Part shown: positions 11,111 to 20,578 of the stretch, piece by piece
Numbering within the stretch: the first letter of the stretch is position 1
Layout: every line of letters begins with the position of its first letter
NCBI GenBank assembly: GCA_050084515.1
Contig: CM114274.1
Location: 26,536,001 to 26,600,000, forward strand
Direction of reading: 5' to 3'
DNA: 64,000 bases
Source: Blasia pusilla
Taxonomy: Eukaryota; Marchantiophyta; Marchantiopsida; Blasiales
Notes under the pieces: generated by a model
What the model was told of the DNA's origin: nothing
Seen by the model: only the letters and a program-made list of their open reading frames with translations
The model's database searches: none
Made by a program: the position numbers and the translations under genes

Positions 11111-11883
11111 AAGAGTTGGAGAGGCGACTTCAACTTTGGCTCAATGGAGCCAATGTTATGTACCTTGATGGGGATAGCCATTTCAGTGTGTTGGACTTCA
11201 TGATTTTCTATTATGAACTTAACGACTATTGGAGTTGGACCAACAAAGATATTCTAGCTAGATGCTATGTGCATAAGCGTGGAGAAATAACCATCTCTCT
11301 AGTGTAGATAGTAGTTGAAGAGGTGCATATTTATACTATAATTTGATGAGCGTTTTGAAATGACGATAGGTTAAAAGTTAAACAGTTCCATAGTTAGACA
11401 CGCAATCTTCTTGAGTTTAGAAATTTTTGACAAGTAACACTTTTGTTTTTACTAACCAACGCGTATTTATAAACAATTGCAAGACCGAGATGTGTATATA
11501 TATGTACAACTCACGGATCCTAACTAGTATATATAATTAGTGAATACGGCCCCTTCTACTATTGCGTAATTTATGCATTTAAATTTCATGGCGACAAGTC
11601 AACTCGCTTGGTAGAGGGAGAGCAAGGCATCCACATTGGATTGATGTATACATGGGAGCGGGGGTGCTACACGATGCAACTCATATCTCTGCCCAGACTT
11701 AGAGATCTGCTACAGTTTCATCGCGAATAGAGTCGCTATTTTTCCTCTATTGTCTTTTGTGCACAAAGGTAAATGGCCACAAGTCTGTTGCTGAATTGCA
11801 TCTCAGCTCACCAGATTCCGATTACCTTTGGCCATAAGGCGACTTATATATTTAGATTCAGCATTGAGGATCGTGAAACACTC
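11111..11883. other. Spacer between elements 1 and 2
   Basis: AT-rich DNA with no recognisable gene or repeat. It ends with the tetranucleotide ACTC (11880-11883), which recurs at 20579-20582 after element 2 and is read as the target-site duplication. Confidence 0.5.
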
Positions 11884-12382
11884 TATCCCGAGTGTTAGGA
11901 TAGATCGGTGGGATCTAGCAGAGTGTCTCCACGAGTAGTGGAGGACACGCCCAGGAGGTCGAGGATGACCTATTGAGGCCCCAGGAAACCTGAGATAGTA
12001 GGTTTTCCCTTCGTTTCGACGCATTTGGAGCCAAATAGAAAAACTTACTATTTCGGGTAAGTTTCCATGTTGGGGATAGTTGACTTTCCACCCTTGGCCC
12101 TTGACCCGCTATAGCAGGTCCAAAGCCAAGGAAGTGACCCGCGAGCATAGGTTATCGTTGAGAGGGCTTGGGAGAGGGAAGGGGATATACCTCCAAGAGA
12201 GAGAGAGAGCTTCAAAGTTCATTCTCTCTTTGTTGAATCTCTTGGCATGCGGCGACGAAGCTATGATCTTGCTTTCCTTGTGTGTATAACCCAAGCCTCT
12301 CATTAGGAGAGTGGGTTTGGTTTGATATTGGGAGACACATGTGAGAACTATAGTGTTGTGAGAGAGATTTGATCTTATTTTA
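11884..12382 (+). repeat. 5' terminal block B of element 2
   Basis: About 499 bp colinear with 19953-20468, with 24255 onward in the solo repeat, and with two copies in element 3. Shared phrases are 'ttaggatag', 'gtggaggaca', 'cctttcgtttcg', 'gtaagtttccatgttg', 'tatacctcca', 'attctctctttgttgaa' and 'aggcctctcattaggagagtg' or variants. No block A precedes or follows it. It runs straight into the leader at 12383. This absence of A is shared with element 3. Confidence 0.85.
12185..12190 (+). promoter_or_regulatory. TATA-like motif in terminal block B
   Basis: ATATAC in the context 'gggatatacctcc'. The motif TATACC is kept at the same place in the other B copies (20270-20275 and 24564-24569). 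It lies about 20-33 bases upstream of the conserved CATTCTCTCTTTG segment proposed below as the RNA start. Promoter function is inferred from conservation and spacing. Confidence 0.45.
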
Positions 12383-12397
12383 CAAAGAGACAATGAG
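12383..12397 (+). promoter_or_regulatory. Candidate self-primer binding site
   Basis: The leader starts CAAAGAGACAATGAG directly after block B. It is nearly the reverse complement (13 of 15) of TTCATTCTCTCTTTG at 12218-12232 inside the same block. In element 3 the leader at the same place reads CAAAGAGAGAATGAG, an exact complement of the CTCATTCTCTCTTTG found in the solo repeat. No tRNA-type TGG primer site is present. This is the geometry of Tf1/sushi self-priming, where the RNA 5' end anneals next to the LTR. Confidence 0.5.
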
Positions 12398-13379
12398 AGA
12401 ATGAGAGAGCTTCATGGGGGAGCTCATTAGTCACTCGCTGTTTTTGCAGGTTGGGGACCGTGTTCCCCGTTCAGCGGCTCATGGGAGTGCTCACCGGAGC
12501 AAGGGCTGCTTTGATTGTTCTTTGCATTTGCTGATTTTTTGTGTAGAAGAGTGGCGCGTGGAAGCGCTGCCCAATTTCTGATAGGGATTGATTATGGGGG
12601 CAGATTGCCCCATGCCGATGCTCTCAAGAGCACCATGTAGCGTGCTGATTTTTATTTTTACAGGTTTTACATTTTTGTTGGGAGAAATCAACGCGGAAGC
12701 GCTGCCAAATTTTGTCTAGGAGAAAGAGCCATTGGGCTTTATGACATCCCCGTCAAGTTTTATTGGAATGTTTGATTTTGAATATTTTTTGACGTTGCTA
12801 TAGATCGTGAAGCTATGCACGCTGTGCATCAAACAACGCACAATTTGGAGTTGTAAGCAAAAAGTTATGGTGAATCTTGCAAAACTACCATTGCTAGGCG
12901 ATTTTTAGGAGGAGGGTCTTCCACGACGTTCGTTGATTCTATGACTTGCATCACCACCACATACTTTGTTTTGGCCGCCACCGTCATCGCAATTTCATCA
13001 TCAACCAGTGATGGCAGATGACTTCCGGTTATGGTGTTTGAGTTTTGATTTCATGCTGCTACGTTGTGATTCATAGCCGCTCGACGACGATCGAATACCG
13101 TGCCGTGAGGCCCGTAGCCGCAACGCATCGCCGATTGTTGCGTTGTGCCGCTCGTGGCCGCACTGCACCGCCTCGATCGCGGAACCGCTCCTTCACTAAG
13201 GAGCAGAGAGTGTGAATTTCTGATTGAGGAGGGTATGCCGCCAAGTGCCACACCCCATTCTCGAGTGCCATGATGTTTGTACCCGTTCCGTACCGCCAGT
13301 GCCGCACCGGACCGCTCGACGTGCACCGCACATCGAGAAGGTTGAGCAACATCAATACGAGAGGAGTACGACTTTATGA
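12398..13379 (+). other. Leader and degraded gag upstream region of element 2
   Basis: Low-coding leader to about 12950, then a CpG-rich segment (13050-13380) that looks formerly coding but has no readable gag capsid domain. Element 3 does show such a domain, so this part is deleted or too decayed here. A short internal repeat is present: 'gtgctgattttt' and 'gcggaagcgctgcc' motifs occur twice between 12525 and 12710. Confidence 0.45.
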
Positions 13380-13516
13380 TTGGAGGATTTTTCTTCACGA
13401 TCGAGTTGGGGTCGAGATTTGGAGTTGCTGAGGAGCGACATCGACATGTTTTCAGGTTATCCATTCTGGTCCTTTACCCTGTATAGCGCGATTGCAATCG
13501 TCAGAGTTATGGACAT

Positions 13517-14431
13517 GTGCCTCAGCATGGAGGAGGAGATAGTGTTGCACCAAGAGGTTATCAGTATGACTATTTTCAGAGACATGGTCATACACGTGCC
13601 AAGTGTTTCAGTTTACATCTTGAGTTACATTCGGACCGAGGGCCAAAGAGGGCACCAGATCGAGTAGCCGGTCCGGGTGGGCCTAGAGATCGTGCACCAT
13701 GTGGTCTTGTTGGGGGAGGAGGAGCTCGAGTTTCCCGACAGGGTGGTGGAGCTGCCCATAGAGGAGGTAGACTACCACCACCTAGATGTGCCGAGGGAGA
13801 GGCCGGACGTGAGGCTGGGATGGCTGCTTAGATATTGAAGCTACATGAGCAGATTGTCGCTATGGCATTGAGGTTACCCAATGTCGGATCCGTAGCATCG
13901 ACATCATATGGAGCAGCCAGAGATATGGAGGATCCTAGTTGGATGTGCGGGGTTGCCCACATGGAGGCCGCCGCAATTGTGACGCATGGAGCAGCCGCAA
14001 AGTTGGATCCACAGCGAGGGGAAGCCAGAAAATAGACTAGGCTTCCTCAGTCTTTCACGTTGTCCAAAGCGATGAGGACCCCATCAATGGGTCCTCATCA
14101 AAGTTCCTGGAGAGTTGGTGATATTGTTGGTGTGCAAGCACGGAGGGCGATGGGAGAAGCAAGTGCGAAGACTCCTATTGTTGATGCTCAGGAGGGGCAT
14201 GTGTCCAACACGTTGTTGGGGGCGGCCACCGTTGTGTACCATGCTCGTTTATTTTTTGCTTCCGATGTTATGACGTTGGGGGGTACACCCGCTGAGGCTT
14301 TTCGGCTGGCTGCTTCACTATGTGAGCGCGGAGTTGGAGTTCTTGCATCACGTTTAGAGGTGATTGCAAAGGAGGTGATGGACCTGCCCTTGGAGCGGAT
14401 GCTCAGGCCGTCCACGTCAGATTCATGGTAG
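13517..14431 (+). pseudogene. Gag C-terminal region with decayed zinc knuckle, element 2
   Basis: Frame 13517-14431 is broken by stops near 13831 and 14035. YDYFQRHGHTRAKC matches the CCHC knuckle spacing (C-X2-C-X4-H-X4-C) with the first two cysteines replaced by Tyr and Phe. Element 3 has the same segment as CDHCHL, a stop, then GHMQARC, with all four ligands. A basic, Gly/Arg/Pro-rich stretch follows, then a segment (NTLLGAATVVYHARLFF, LCERGVGVLASRLEV) that element 3 also conserves. Gag would package the RNA. The next frame (protease) is offset by +1, which may be a programmed shift or decay. Confidence 0.65.
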
Positions 14432-14438
14432 GCTACGG

Positions 14439-14930
14439 TTGCTAGGACGGCCCGCTAAACCCGCGATAGAGCGTGCCACGGCTTCTCCTGATGTTGTGTT
14501 TCTAGATAACCGAGGAGAGGTCTTCCAGTTAGTGAGTCCTAGAGGTAGAGCTTTTAGTCGGCAGTGTGTCTTGTTGGATTCAGGAGCACAACCCCTGATG
14601 TTGGGGAAAGCGTCATTCAAAGGATTGGGCTTGACGAGAGCGGATGTGGAGCGTTGTCCATTCCGAATACAGACATCCTTGGATGGAGCGAGTACTATAC
14701 AGTATATCATCCGACAAGAGGTCGTGGTGAGGATTGGCCCAAGACACCCTATAGATAAGTTCGTGGTGCAAGCCAAGGCGATAGTGATTGATGCAGAGTC
14801 CTACGACGTCTTGGTTGGTGGAGTAGTGTTATACCCGATGGGGTTTTCCCTAGATTACTGGGAGGAGTTAGCGTGCGATAGACCAGGATGGCAGTTAGGT
14901 GATGGGCGCCTTAGCTCATTACCCATTTGA
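14439..14930 (+). pseudogene. Retropepsin-like aspartic protease, element 2
   Basis: An open frame of 163 codons carries CVLLDSGAQPLML, where LLDSGA is the catalytic D-S/T-G loop of retroviral-type aspartic proteases. A second hydrophobic block, AIVIDAESYDVLVGG, follows and is strongly conserved in element 3 (VIDAESYDVLVGGVVLY on the minus strand near 53440). It would mature the Gag-Pol polyprotein. The frame ends with TGA at 14928-14930, but the very same frame continues open into the methyltransferase, so protease and methyltransferase were one polyprotein. Confidence 0.78.
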
Positions 14931-14942
14931 TTCACATGTGCA

Positions 14943-16254
14943 GTGATTGATCGACGGCCACGAGAGGTGGCGACCTTAGCAGCATTTAGCAATGCCATCA
15001 CTTGGCCTAGTGATTTGATTGAGGGACATGTCCATGCAGAGGATACTCCTGTTCTTGACATTTCTATGGAGAGGAGTGTTATGGTAGCCGCATCAGTCCG
15101 TGGAGGAGAGGTGCAGTTGTGGGGCTCGATTGAGGAGCTCCGACGATTGGCAGATGAGCACATGCAGACCGCGTGGAGCAAGGCGTTTGCATCGGAGCGT
15201 GACGAGTCTGAGGAACCCGAGGTAGTAGGGGGTGCTACGATGACACCCTTGGATACCACACCCATTGTGTGGTGTATCCCGGAGGAGGATATTCGAGTGT
15301 TAGATCTCTTTGGAGGGGTTAGCACCGAGTTAGCTGTTGTTTTGCAAGCAGGAGTGCGAGTGCAGCAGTACTTGTATGTGGAGAGTGATGATGTTGCGAG
15401 GCGTGTCTCACTACGATATGTGGCGCAATTACGCCTACGTTTTCTCGATTTATTGTCTGCGTCCACGGTACAGGGTTACTAGAGTTCCCTACCGAGGAAT
15501 ATTTTGTTGCTGGGGACGCAAGACTTAGAGCGGGTAGGGACCATTGATTTGGTCATTGCCAGCTGGTCATGTAAGGGCCGATCGAGTGCTGGACGAGGCA
15601 GTGGGTTGGCTGACACTCGGTCCAAGTTGTTGTGGGAGATATTGAGGGTCTTACGAAAATTGCAAGAGCACCAGTCTCGTTCTCTTGCCTATATTCTGGA
15701 GAATGTGCCGATCTTAGGAGACTCGAGGTCACGGGTGGTGACGAGTGCTCATCAAGTGCGTGCTTGGATCGGCCCAACAGTGTTCTTGGATACGGCAAGT
15801 GTAGGTTCTAGAGCCCATCACCCGCGTCTATGGTGGACCAACTTGGTGCCCCATGTGGTGTTATGGAGGGCGTATGCGAGAATAGAGTGCCCCTCCCATT
15901 TGTTAGTGGATTCAATTTTGGATCCAGATCATCGATCACAGGTAGTGAGGCACGATGATCGACCATTGTTGACTATGGTCAACAGGGTAGGCACGCCACG
16001 TTTGTAGGCCTTGCCCACGTTTGTGAGTTTTCCCACTTCCTATGCATACAAGGAGGCCGCTCCTGGCTTGGTTTGGGATGACCAGGTTGAGCGGTTGGTG
16101 AAGCCCAACGCCGACGAGAGAGAGCAAGCGATGGGATTTCCCACATGAGTGATGGCAGTACCGTCAGTGTTAGAGGCATCACGATGCCATGTCTTGGGTC
16201 AGGCGATGGACCTGAACTGCTTGACATGGATCCTCAGCTTGGGAGAACCTGAGT
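14943..16254 (+). pseudogene. C5-cytosine DNA methyltransferase domain (DNMT3/DRM-like) inside Pol, element 2
   Basis: One frame holds the ordered motifs of cytosine-5 methyltransferases. Motif I VLDLFGGVSTELA (15297 on) binds S-adenosylmethionine; acidic YVESDD follows. Motif IV is IDLVIASWSCKG with the catalytic Cys at 15570-15572, but the usual PC is SC. Motif VI is YILENV (about 15690), motif VIII is AHHPRLWWTN (about 15815), and the C-terminal end is NADEREQAMGFP then CHVLGQAMDL. The short target-recognition gap and the FGFP-to-GRSW-like ending resemble DNMT3/DRM more than DNMT1. Stops at 15480 (TAG), 16005 (TAG) and 16146 (TGA) kill it. The first residues recur in element 3 (53205-53310), so the domain is a family trait. 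Confidence 0.82.
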
Positions 16255-16680
16255 AGCCCCATATGAGATCGTGACATATCACAGCGGTTGCACTGGTGAG
16301 CCTCATGCCTACCAAGATGGTGGAGGCTGTGGCTGGGGGCGAGACCCGAGGAGATCTACACACCAAGGGAGATCAGGAGAGACACCCTTGGACTTCTTGG
16401 GATGTTTTGCAAGTACGCCAGGAGATGATAGCCACAACATTGAGCGTGGTTTCAGGCACTGCACGTGGAGGAGATCAGAGTTTGCAGTTCGCTGCAGGAG
16501 AGCGACCGAGTGTTGTTGTTCGAGACGGGGTTGCATCATAGCAACCATCAATACCCGTGTCGGAGAGTCCTACCGTAGTCACGATGGAGACTTGGGAGCC
16601 AGATATGGGCCCTAAGTTGAGAGGAGGAGAGCAGTGCCGAATACATTGGTTCCTCAGGAGTTATAGGATCTGCTTTGTAT
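16255..16680 (+). pseudogene. Linker between methyltransferase and RT, element 2
   Basis: Same frame as the methyltransferase, continuing with stops (16252 TAG, about 16264 TGA, about 16542 TAG) into MEDLDRLKG, the start of the RT region. No domain is recognised. The part from about 16518 (RDGVAS, then TVVTMETWEPDMGP) is shared with element 1 at 6819, showing that it belongs to the family's Pol and is not flanking DNA. Confidence 0.6.
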
Positions 16681-16685
16681 TTAGC

Positions 16686-18100
16686 ATGGAGGATTTGGAT
16701 AGGCTGAAGGGATGGGGGATCTGCATTGAGTTGTCGAGTGACGATCTTCCAACGACCCTACAGGTATAGTGATATGGAGAGGGCTCTGATTCATAGTAGG
16801 AGCCAAGACTTGGTTGGAGCAAAACTAGTGGAGATGTCATATGGGGAGTATGCATCTGCCACTATCATGCCCGCCAAGAAGGATGTGCATGGCAATTGGA
16901 CAGATAGGCATATCTATGGGGATTATTGACCTATCAATCGGCAGACAAAGTCCGATAGGTATGCCATGCCCACCCTGAGGAGATCTTTGATGCGATTGGT
17001 CAAGCAAAGGTCTTCAGCTCATTGGATTTGCGAGCTGAATATCATCAGCAGCCTATCAGATTAGAGGATAGGCAGAAGATGGAATTTTGGGGCATCGATC
17101 CTCACGGGGGAAGGATTGTTTGAACCCGTGGCGGTTCTTACCATTTGGGTTAAAGAACGCCCCGACTAAGTTTCACATGGTCATGGATAGGATCTTGGGT
17201 GGTCGGGATTTTGCTAGGTATTATATTGATGACATCGTAGTCTTTAGCGCCATGGTTGAAGAGCATGAGCGACATCTAGAGGAGGTGTTTCGACAATTGC
17301 AATTACATGGGCTAACGCTACATCCACGCAAGTACAAGTTCTTGTACGACCAGATTGAGTACTTGGGTCATACCATGTACCTAGGAGGCCTTGGTATTCA
17401 ACAGACAAAGGTAGAGGCTATCTCACCCGTTCCTTGCCCTATAGATATGAGTTGTGTTTGCGCATTCATGGGATTGGCAAACTTCTATCGGCAGTACGTC
17501 AAGGGATTCAGTTCAATTGCGAAGTCGCTAACCTTGCTAACCAAGGTGGATCACGAGTGGCATTGGGGAAATGAGCAAGAGCAAGCATTTTAGTTGCTCA
17601 AGGACAGATTGACGTCCGCGCCCATCTTGAGGAGACCGATTAGGGGGCGTCCTTTCACATTGGACGCCCCCTATGATTGGAGCATGTTGGGGCTTGGAGC
17701 GGTGCTCACCCAACATGATGATGAGGGTAGAGAGTTCGTGGTGGCTTACGCTAGCCACTCGAACAACACTGCAAAGGCGAAGTACAACTTGTATGAGGAT
17801 GACTACTTGGCTACGGTGTGGCAACCAAGCCATCATCCTCATACGACAATCCCTTAATCATCATTACTGATCATCAACCACTAAAGTGGTTGATGGAGTG
17901 TGAGAAGCTTAGAGGGAAGCTTGCGAGATGGGCTCTGTTGTTGAAGGAGTATGATTTTCATGTGGTATATAGACCTAAGACGCTCAACTAGGATGCAGAT
18001 GGGTTGAGTCGTAACCCATGCCCGAGTCAGCGAGATGCGATTGGAGCTCGATGGCATGGAGAGAGTGATGAGGAGTCAATGCCAGGATGGCACGCGTGAG
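16686..18100 (+). pseudogene. Ty3/Gypsy reverse transcriptase and RNase H, element 2
   Basis: RT spans three frames because of indels near 16735, 16970 and 17105. Readable parts are MPAKKDVHGNW, FSSLDLRAEYH, WRFLPFGLKNAPTKF, the intact catalytic box YIDDIVVFS (about 17221), IEYLGHTMY, and FMGLANFYRQYVKGF. RNase H follows after TAG at 17591-17593: FVVAYASHSNN, YEDDYLATVW, a frame break near 17825, then TDHQPLK. It copies element RNA into DNA in a live relative. Unlike element 1 the active-site aspartates are kept, but frameshifts make it non-functional. Confidence 0.88.
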
Positions 18101-18329
18101 CCTATTTAGGCATGTTGGCTATGGAGAGCGAGAGTATGGAGGCTTCGATGGCGAGGTCTAGTGAAGGCCATTGAGGAGACAACAGGTGGCCAAGATATTC
18201 ATGATGATGGAGTAGTCTTAGAGTACCTTCGGACTGACAACGTTGCGAGCACTGTGGGTGCTAGAGAGCGGGTTCGGATCCTACAGCGGGCCAAACGGTT
18301 TTGTTGGGAGGGGACATATGTTTTGAGGG

Positions 18330-19294
18330 TTTGAGAGGATGGTAGAGTATGCAAAGTGCCGCATCCTTTGGAGAGAGCACAACTAGTGCAGCATGCCCAT
18401 GAGGAGTTGGGTCACTTTGGGGTGAAGCGGACGTACAACTTGCTCCACGTTCAACATTGGTGGCGAGGCATGCAGACTGACGTTCAGCAATTTGTTGCTA
18501 GGTGCATGGTGTGTGATTGGGTCTGAGCATTGTTCAATGCTCCTACTCCACAATTGCCTCCATTACCGATCATAGGCTTAGGATATAGATGGAGTTTGGA
18601 TTTTGCAAGTCCTTTTCCTTTGACGGACCGTCACACTCGTTATGTGTTGGTGATGGTTGAGCACTTCTCAAAGTGGATCGAGTTGGTTGCATTTCCCGAC
18701 AAAGAAAGTGAGGGAGTAGCTTATGCCTTCCTTGATAGAATGCTGAGTCATTATGGCGCACCGGCTGAGGTGTTGACAGACAAGGTTACCGAGTTTCGCG
18801 GTGAGTTCCAAGCCTTGTATGATCAGGCGTTGATCGACCACCGCACGACTTCGCGAGATCATCCTAAGGCAGATGGATTAGCGGAGAGAGTTGTACAGAC
18901 GGTGAAGAGGGGTTTACACAAGTATGGCTTGCAGAGAGGTCACCTAGGAGATTGAGACCTCCAGTTGCAGTGGTTGGCGATGGGATACAGATTCAGCGGG
19001 CGGGCATCCTTATCGTCTTTTTCACCCTACTTGCTACTTTATGGCTGAGAGCCAGATTAACCTACGGCCATTCGTCAAGATGCAAGTGAGGTGCTGGACC
19101 TTGATGACCCAGATGTATGGATGCAAGCATGTTCTCAAAGGGCTGAGTTATTTCGGAGAGTGATGCCCATGGCATTCGAGAACTTGGCAATTGCGGAGTA
19201 TCGGGATACGTTGAGGTATGTGACTATTTGGGGTGGTGGTCATCGACCAACTATCCGGAGGTTTCATCACGGAGATTATGTCTACTTGCAGTAG
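18330..19294 (+). pseudogene. Ty3/Gypsy DDE integrase, element 2
   Basis: The N-terminal zinc-binding module is clear: HAHEELGHFGVKRT then CMVCDW (about 18393-18520), that is H-X-H and C-X2-C ligands. The core follows: WSLDF (Asp), VLTDKVTEF (Asp) and DGLAERVVQ (Glu), giving the DDE triad. Stops are TGA at about 18525 (element 1 has CGA) and TGA at 18953 (element 1 has TGG). The C-terminal GPY/F-like part, FRRVMPMAFENLAIAEYRD, runs to a TAG at 19293 (element 1 has CAG). It is a typical Gypsy integrase. No tyrosine-recombinase gene is seen anywhere in the element. Confidence 0.87.
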
Positions 19295-19636
19295 ATGGCA
19301 CCGACGACGTTGGATGTGACTGCAGGGCGCACTATTCTTAGAGTGCCTGATGTTTTGCCATTCGGTGTTCTCTTGGTGGAGGGACACGATGGTATGGCAT
19401 GGAAGGACCATGTACGTAATTATGCGCCATGTCATCTTCCTAACATTGATGGTACAGTAGATCAGAGCTCAACAGTAGTTCTTGCACGCTTGCATTGTAT
19501 GTTGTGTGGTTGTGCTCGTGGTGCGGCCACGATGCTACTTTGTGATGGATATTTGAGACGTTGGCATATGGCATGTCTGACGCCACCTCTCACTAGGGTT
19601 CCTCAGGGACGATGGATGTGTCCCATATGTACATAG
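19295..19636 (+). pseudogene. Integrase tail with PHD finger, element 2
   Basis: After MAPTTLDVTAGRTILR and HLPNIDGTVD the frame ends in a PHD-type finger: HCMLCGCARG, MLLCDGYLRRWHMACL, TPPLTRVPQG, RWMCPICT, then a stop. The ligands read C-X2-C, C-X2-Y, H-X2-C, C-X2-C, with only the fourth Cys changed to Tyr. Element 1 has Cys there. The Trp two residues before the last CPxC pair is also kept. PHD fingers read histone H3 tails. At the C terminus of integrase it could tether the element to chosen chromatin, as chromodomains do in chromoviruses. Confidence 0.8.
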
Positions 19637-19810
19637 AGGAGATACTAGGTAGGTTTTGATTCTGACTTTTTCTGTGACATGGATTACAGGAAGGCGACTA
19701 ACGATGGGGCCACATGAGCACCCGACCTTTCTGCTCTTAGCGTCCTAGAGATGTATGTCGTGGTAGGTAGGGATAGATGACTATCTGGAGTTAGAGGGAC
19801 CTAACCACCA
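19637..19810 (+). other. 3' untranslated part of element 2
   Basis: Non-coding, but well conserved in element 1 (9960-10125) and in element 3 on the minus strand (about 50300-50460), for example 'aaggcgactaacgatgggg' and 'ttagagggacctaac'. This conservation fixes where the terminal repeats start in all three elements. Confidence 0.7.
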
Positions 19811-19823
19811 GCTAGGGGGGCGA
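19811..19823 (+). promoter_or_regulatory. Candidate polypurine tract
   Basis: 'gctaggggggcga' lies immediately before block A (TTGGAGATATT). A run of six G next to the presumed U3 start is where plus-strand DNA priming is expected. Element 1 has lost these bases. Element 3 has a decayed 'actaggtcaaaga' at the same place. Confidence 0.55.
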
Positions 19824-19952
19824 TTGGAGATATTTTGGTACTTCTTGCCTCTGTGTATGAATGCCATGAGTTAGCATGGGATCGTGTGGGTTTGTGTGTA
19901 TGTTCGATAACGCCGATGTATGTTTTGTAGCGATGTGTATGCGTACGACAAC
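19824..19952 (+). repeat. First 3' block A of element 2
   Basis: Starts ttggagatattttgg after the polypurine tract and ends 'gcgtacgacaac'. The junction GACA-AC-TGTC with the following block B is a pair of inverted termini separated by two bases. Element 3 keeps the same AC dinucleotide at the equivalent junction (50169-50170 on the minus strand). Confidence 0.8.
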
Positions 19953-20468
19953 TGTCACGACTCTTAGGATAGAACGGTGGGATCTAGCAGAGCGTCTGCA
20001 CGAGTAGTGGAGGACAGGCCTAGGAGGTCGAGGATGATCGGTTGAGGCCTTGGAAAACCCAAGATAGCAGGTTTCCCCTTCGTTTCGGATCATTTGGAGC
20101 CATATAGAGAACTTACTATTTTGGGTAAGTTTCCATGTTGGTGATAGTTGACTTTCCACTTTGGGAAGTGGCCCTTGACCCGCGAGAGCTGGTCAAGAGC
20201 CAAGGAGGTGACCTATGAGCATAGGTTACCGTTGAGAGGGTTTGGGAGAGGGAAGGGGGTATACCTCCAAGAGAGAGAGCTTGAGAGATGATTCTCTCTT
20301 TGTTGAACCTCTTGGCATGAGGCGGCTGAGCTATGATCTTGCTTGCCTTATGTGTGTAACCTAGGCCTCTCATTAGGAGAGTGGGTTTGATTTTACATTG
20401 AGAGAGACATGTGAGAATGCACATATGTGAGAACTATAGTGTTGTGAGAGAGATTTGATCTTATTTTA
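19953..20468 (+). repeat. 3' block B of element 2
   Basis: Starts TGTCACGACTCTTAGG and ends 'gatcttatttta'. It is colinear with the 5' block at 11884-12382 and contains the TATA-like TATACC (20270) and the CATTCTC-type segment (20291-20302). Substitutions and small indels against the 5' copy show substantial age. Confidence 0.85.
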
Positions 20469-20578
20469 TTGGAGATATTTTGGTATTTCTCGCCTCCGTG
20501 TATGGATGCCATGAGTTAGCATGGGATCGTGTGTGTTTGTGTGTGTGTTCGATGACAACGATGTGTATGCACATGAAA
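20469..20578 (+). repeat. Terminal block A of element 2
   Basis: Repeats the first A block, with a deletion of about 16 bases near 20560, and ends 'gcacatgaaa'. It is followed by ACTC, the same tetranucleotide that precedes the element at 11880-11883. It marks the true 3' end. Confidence 0.78.

Larger units (their letters stand above)
11884..20578 (+). mobile_element. Ty3/Gypsy element 2 with Pol-embedded DNA methyltransferase and split terminal repeats
   Basis: The order is block B (11884-12382), leader, gag C-terminal region with zinc knuckle, protease, C5 cytosine methyltransferase, RT, RNase H, DDE integrase, PHD finger, polypurine tract, block A, AC, block B, block A. The left end TATCCCGA is a decayed TGTCACGA, and the right end is GCACATGAAA. 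Both are flanked by the 4-bp repeat ACTC (11880-11883, 20579-20582). The N-terminal half of gag seen in element 3 appears missing. Frame breaks and stops show it is inactive. The arrangement B...A-B-A resembles split direct repeats of DIRS-like elements, yet the enzyme is a DDE integrase. Confidence 0.85.

Noticed and set aside
11884-20578. Element 2 as a true DIRS element with a tyrosine recombinase
   Set aside because: Terminal repeats look DIRS-like, but the zinc-binding and DDE integrase motifs are plain and no R-H-R-Y recombinase motif was found.
19824-20578. 3' A-B-A as a simple local duplication in element 2
   Set aside because: Element 3 has the same A-AC-B-A order with the same two-base spacer, and element 1 has pol followed by A, so the arrangement predates these copies.
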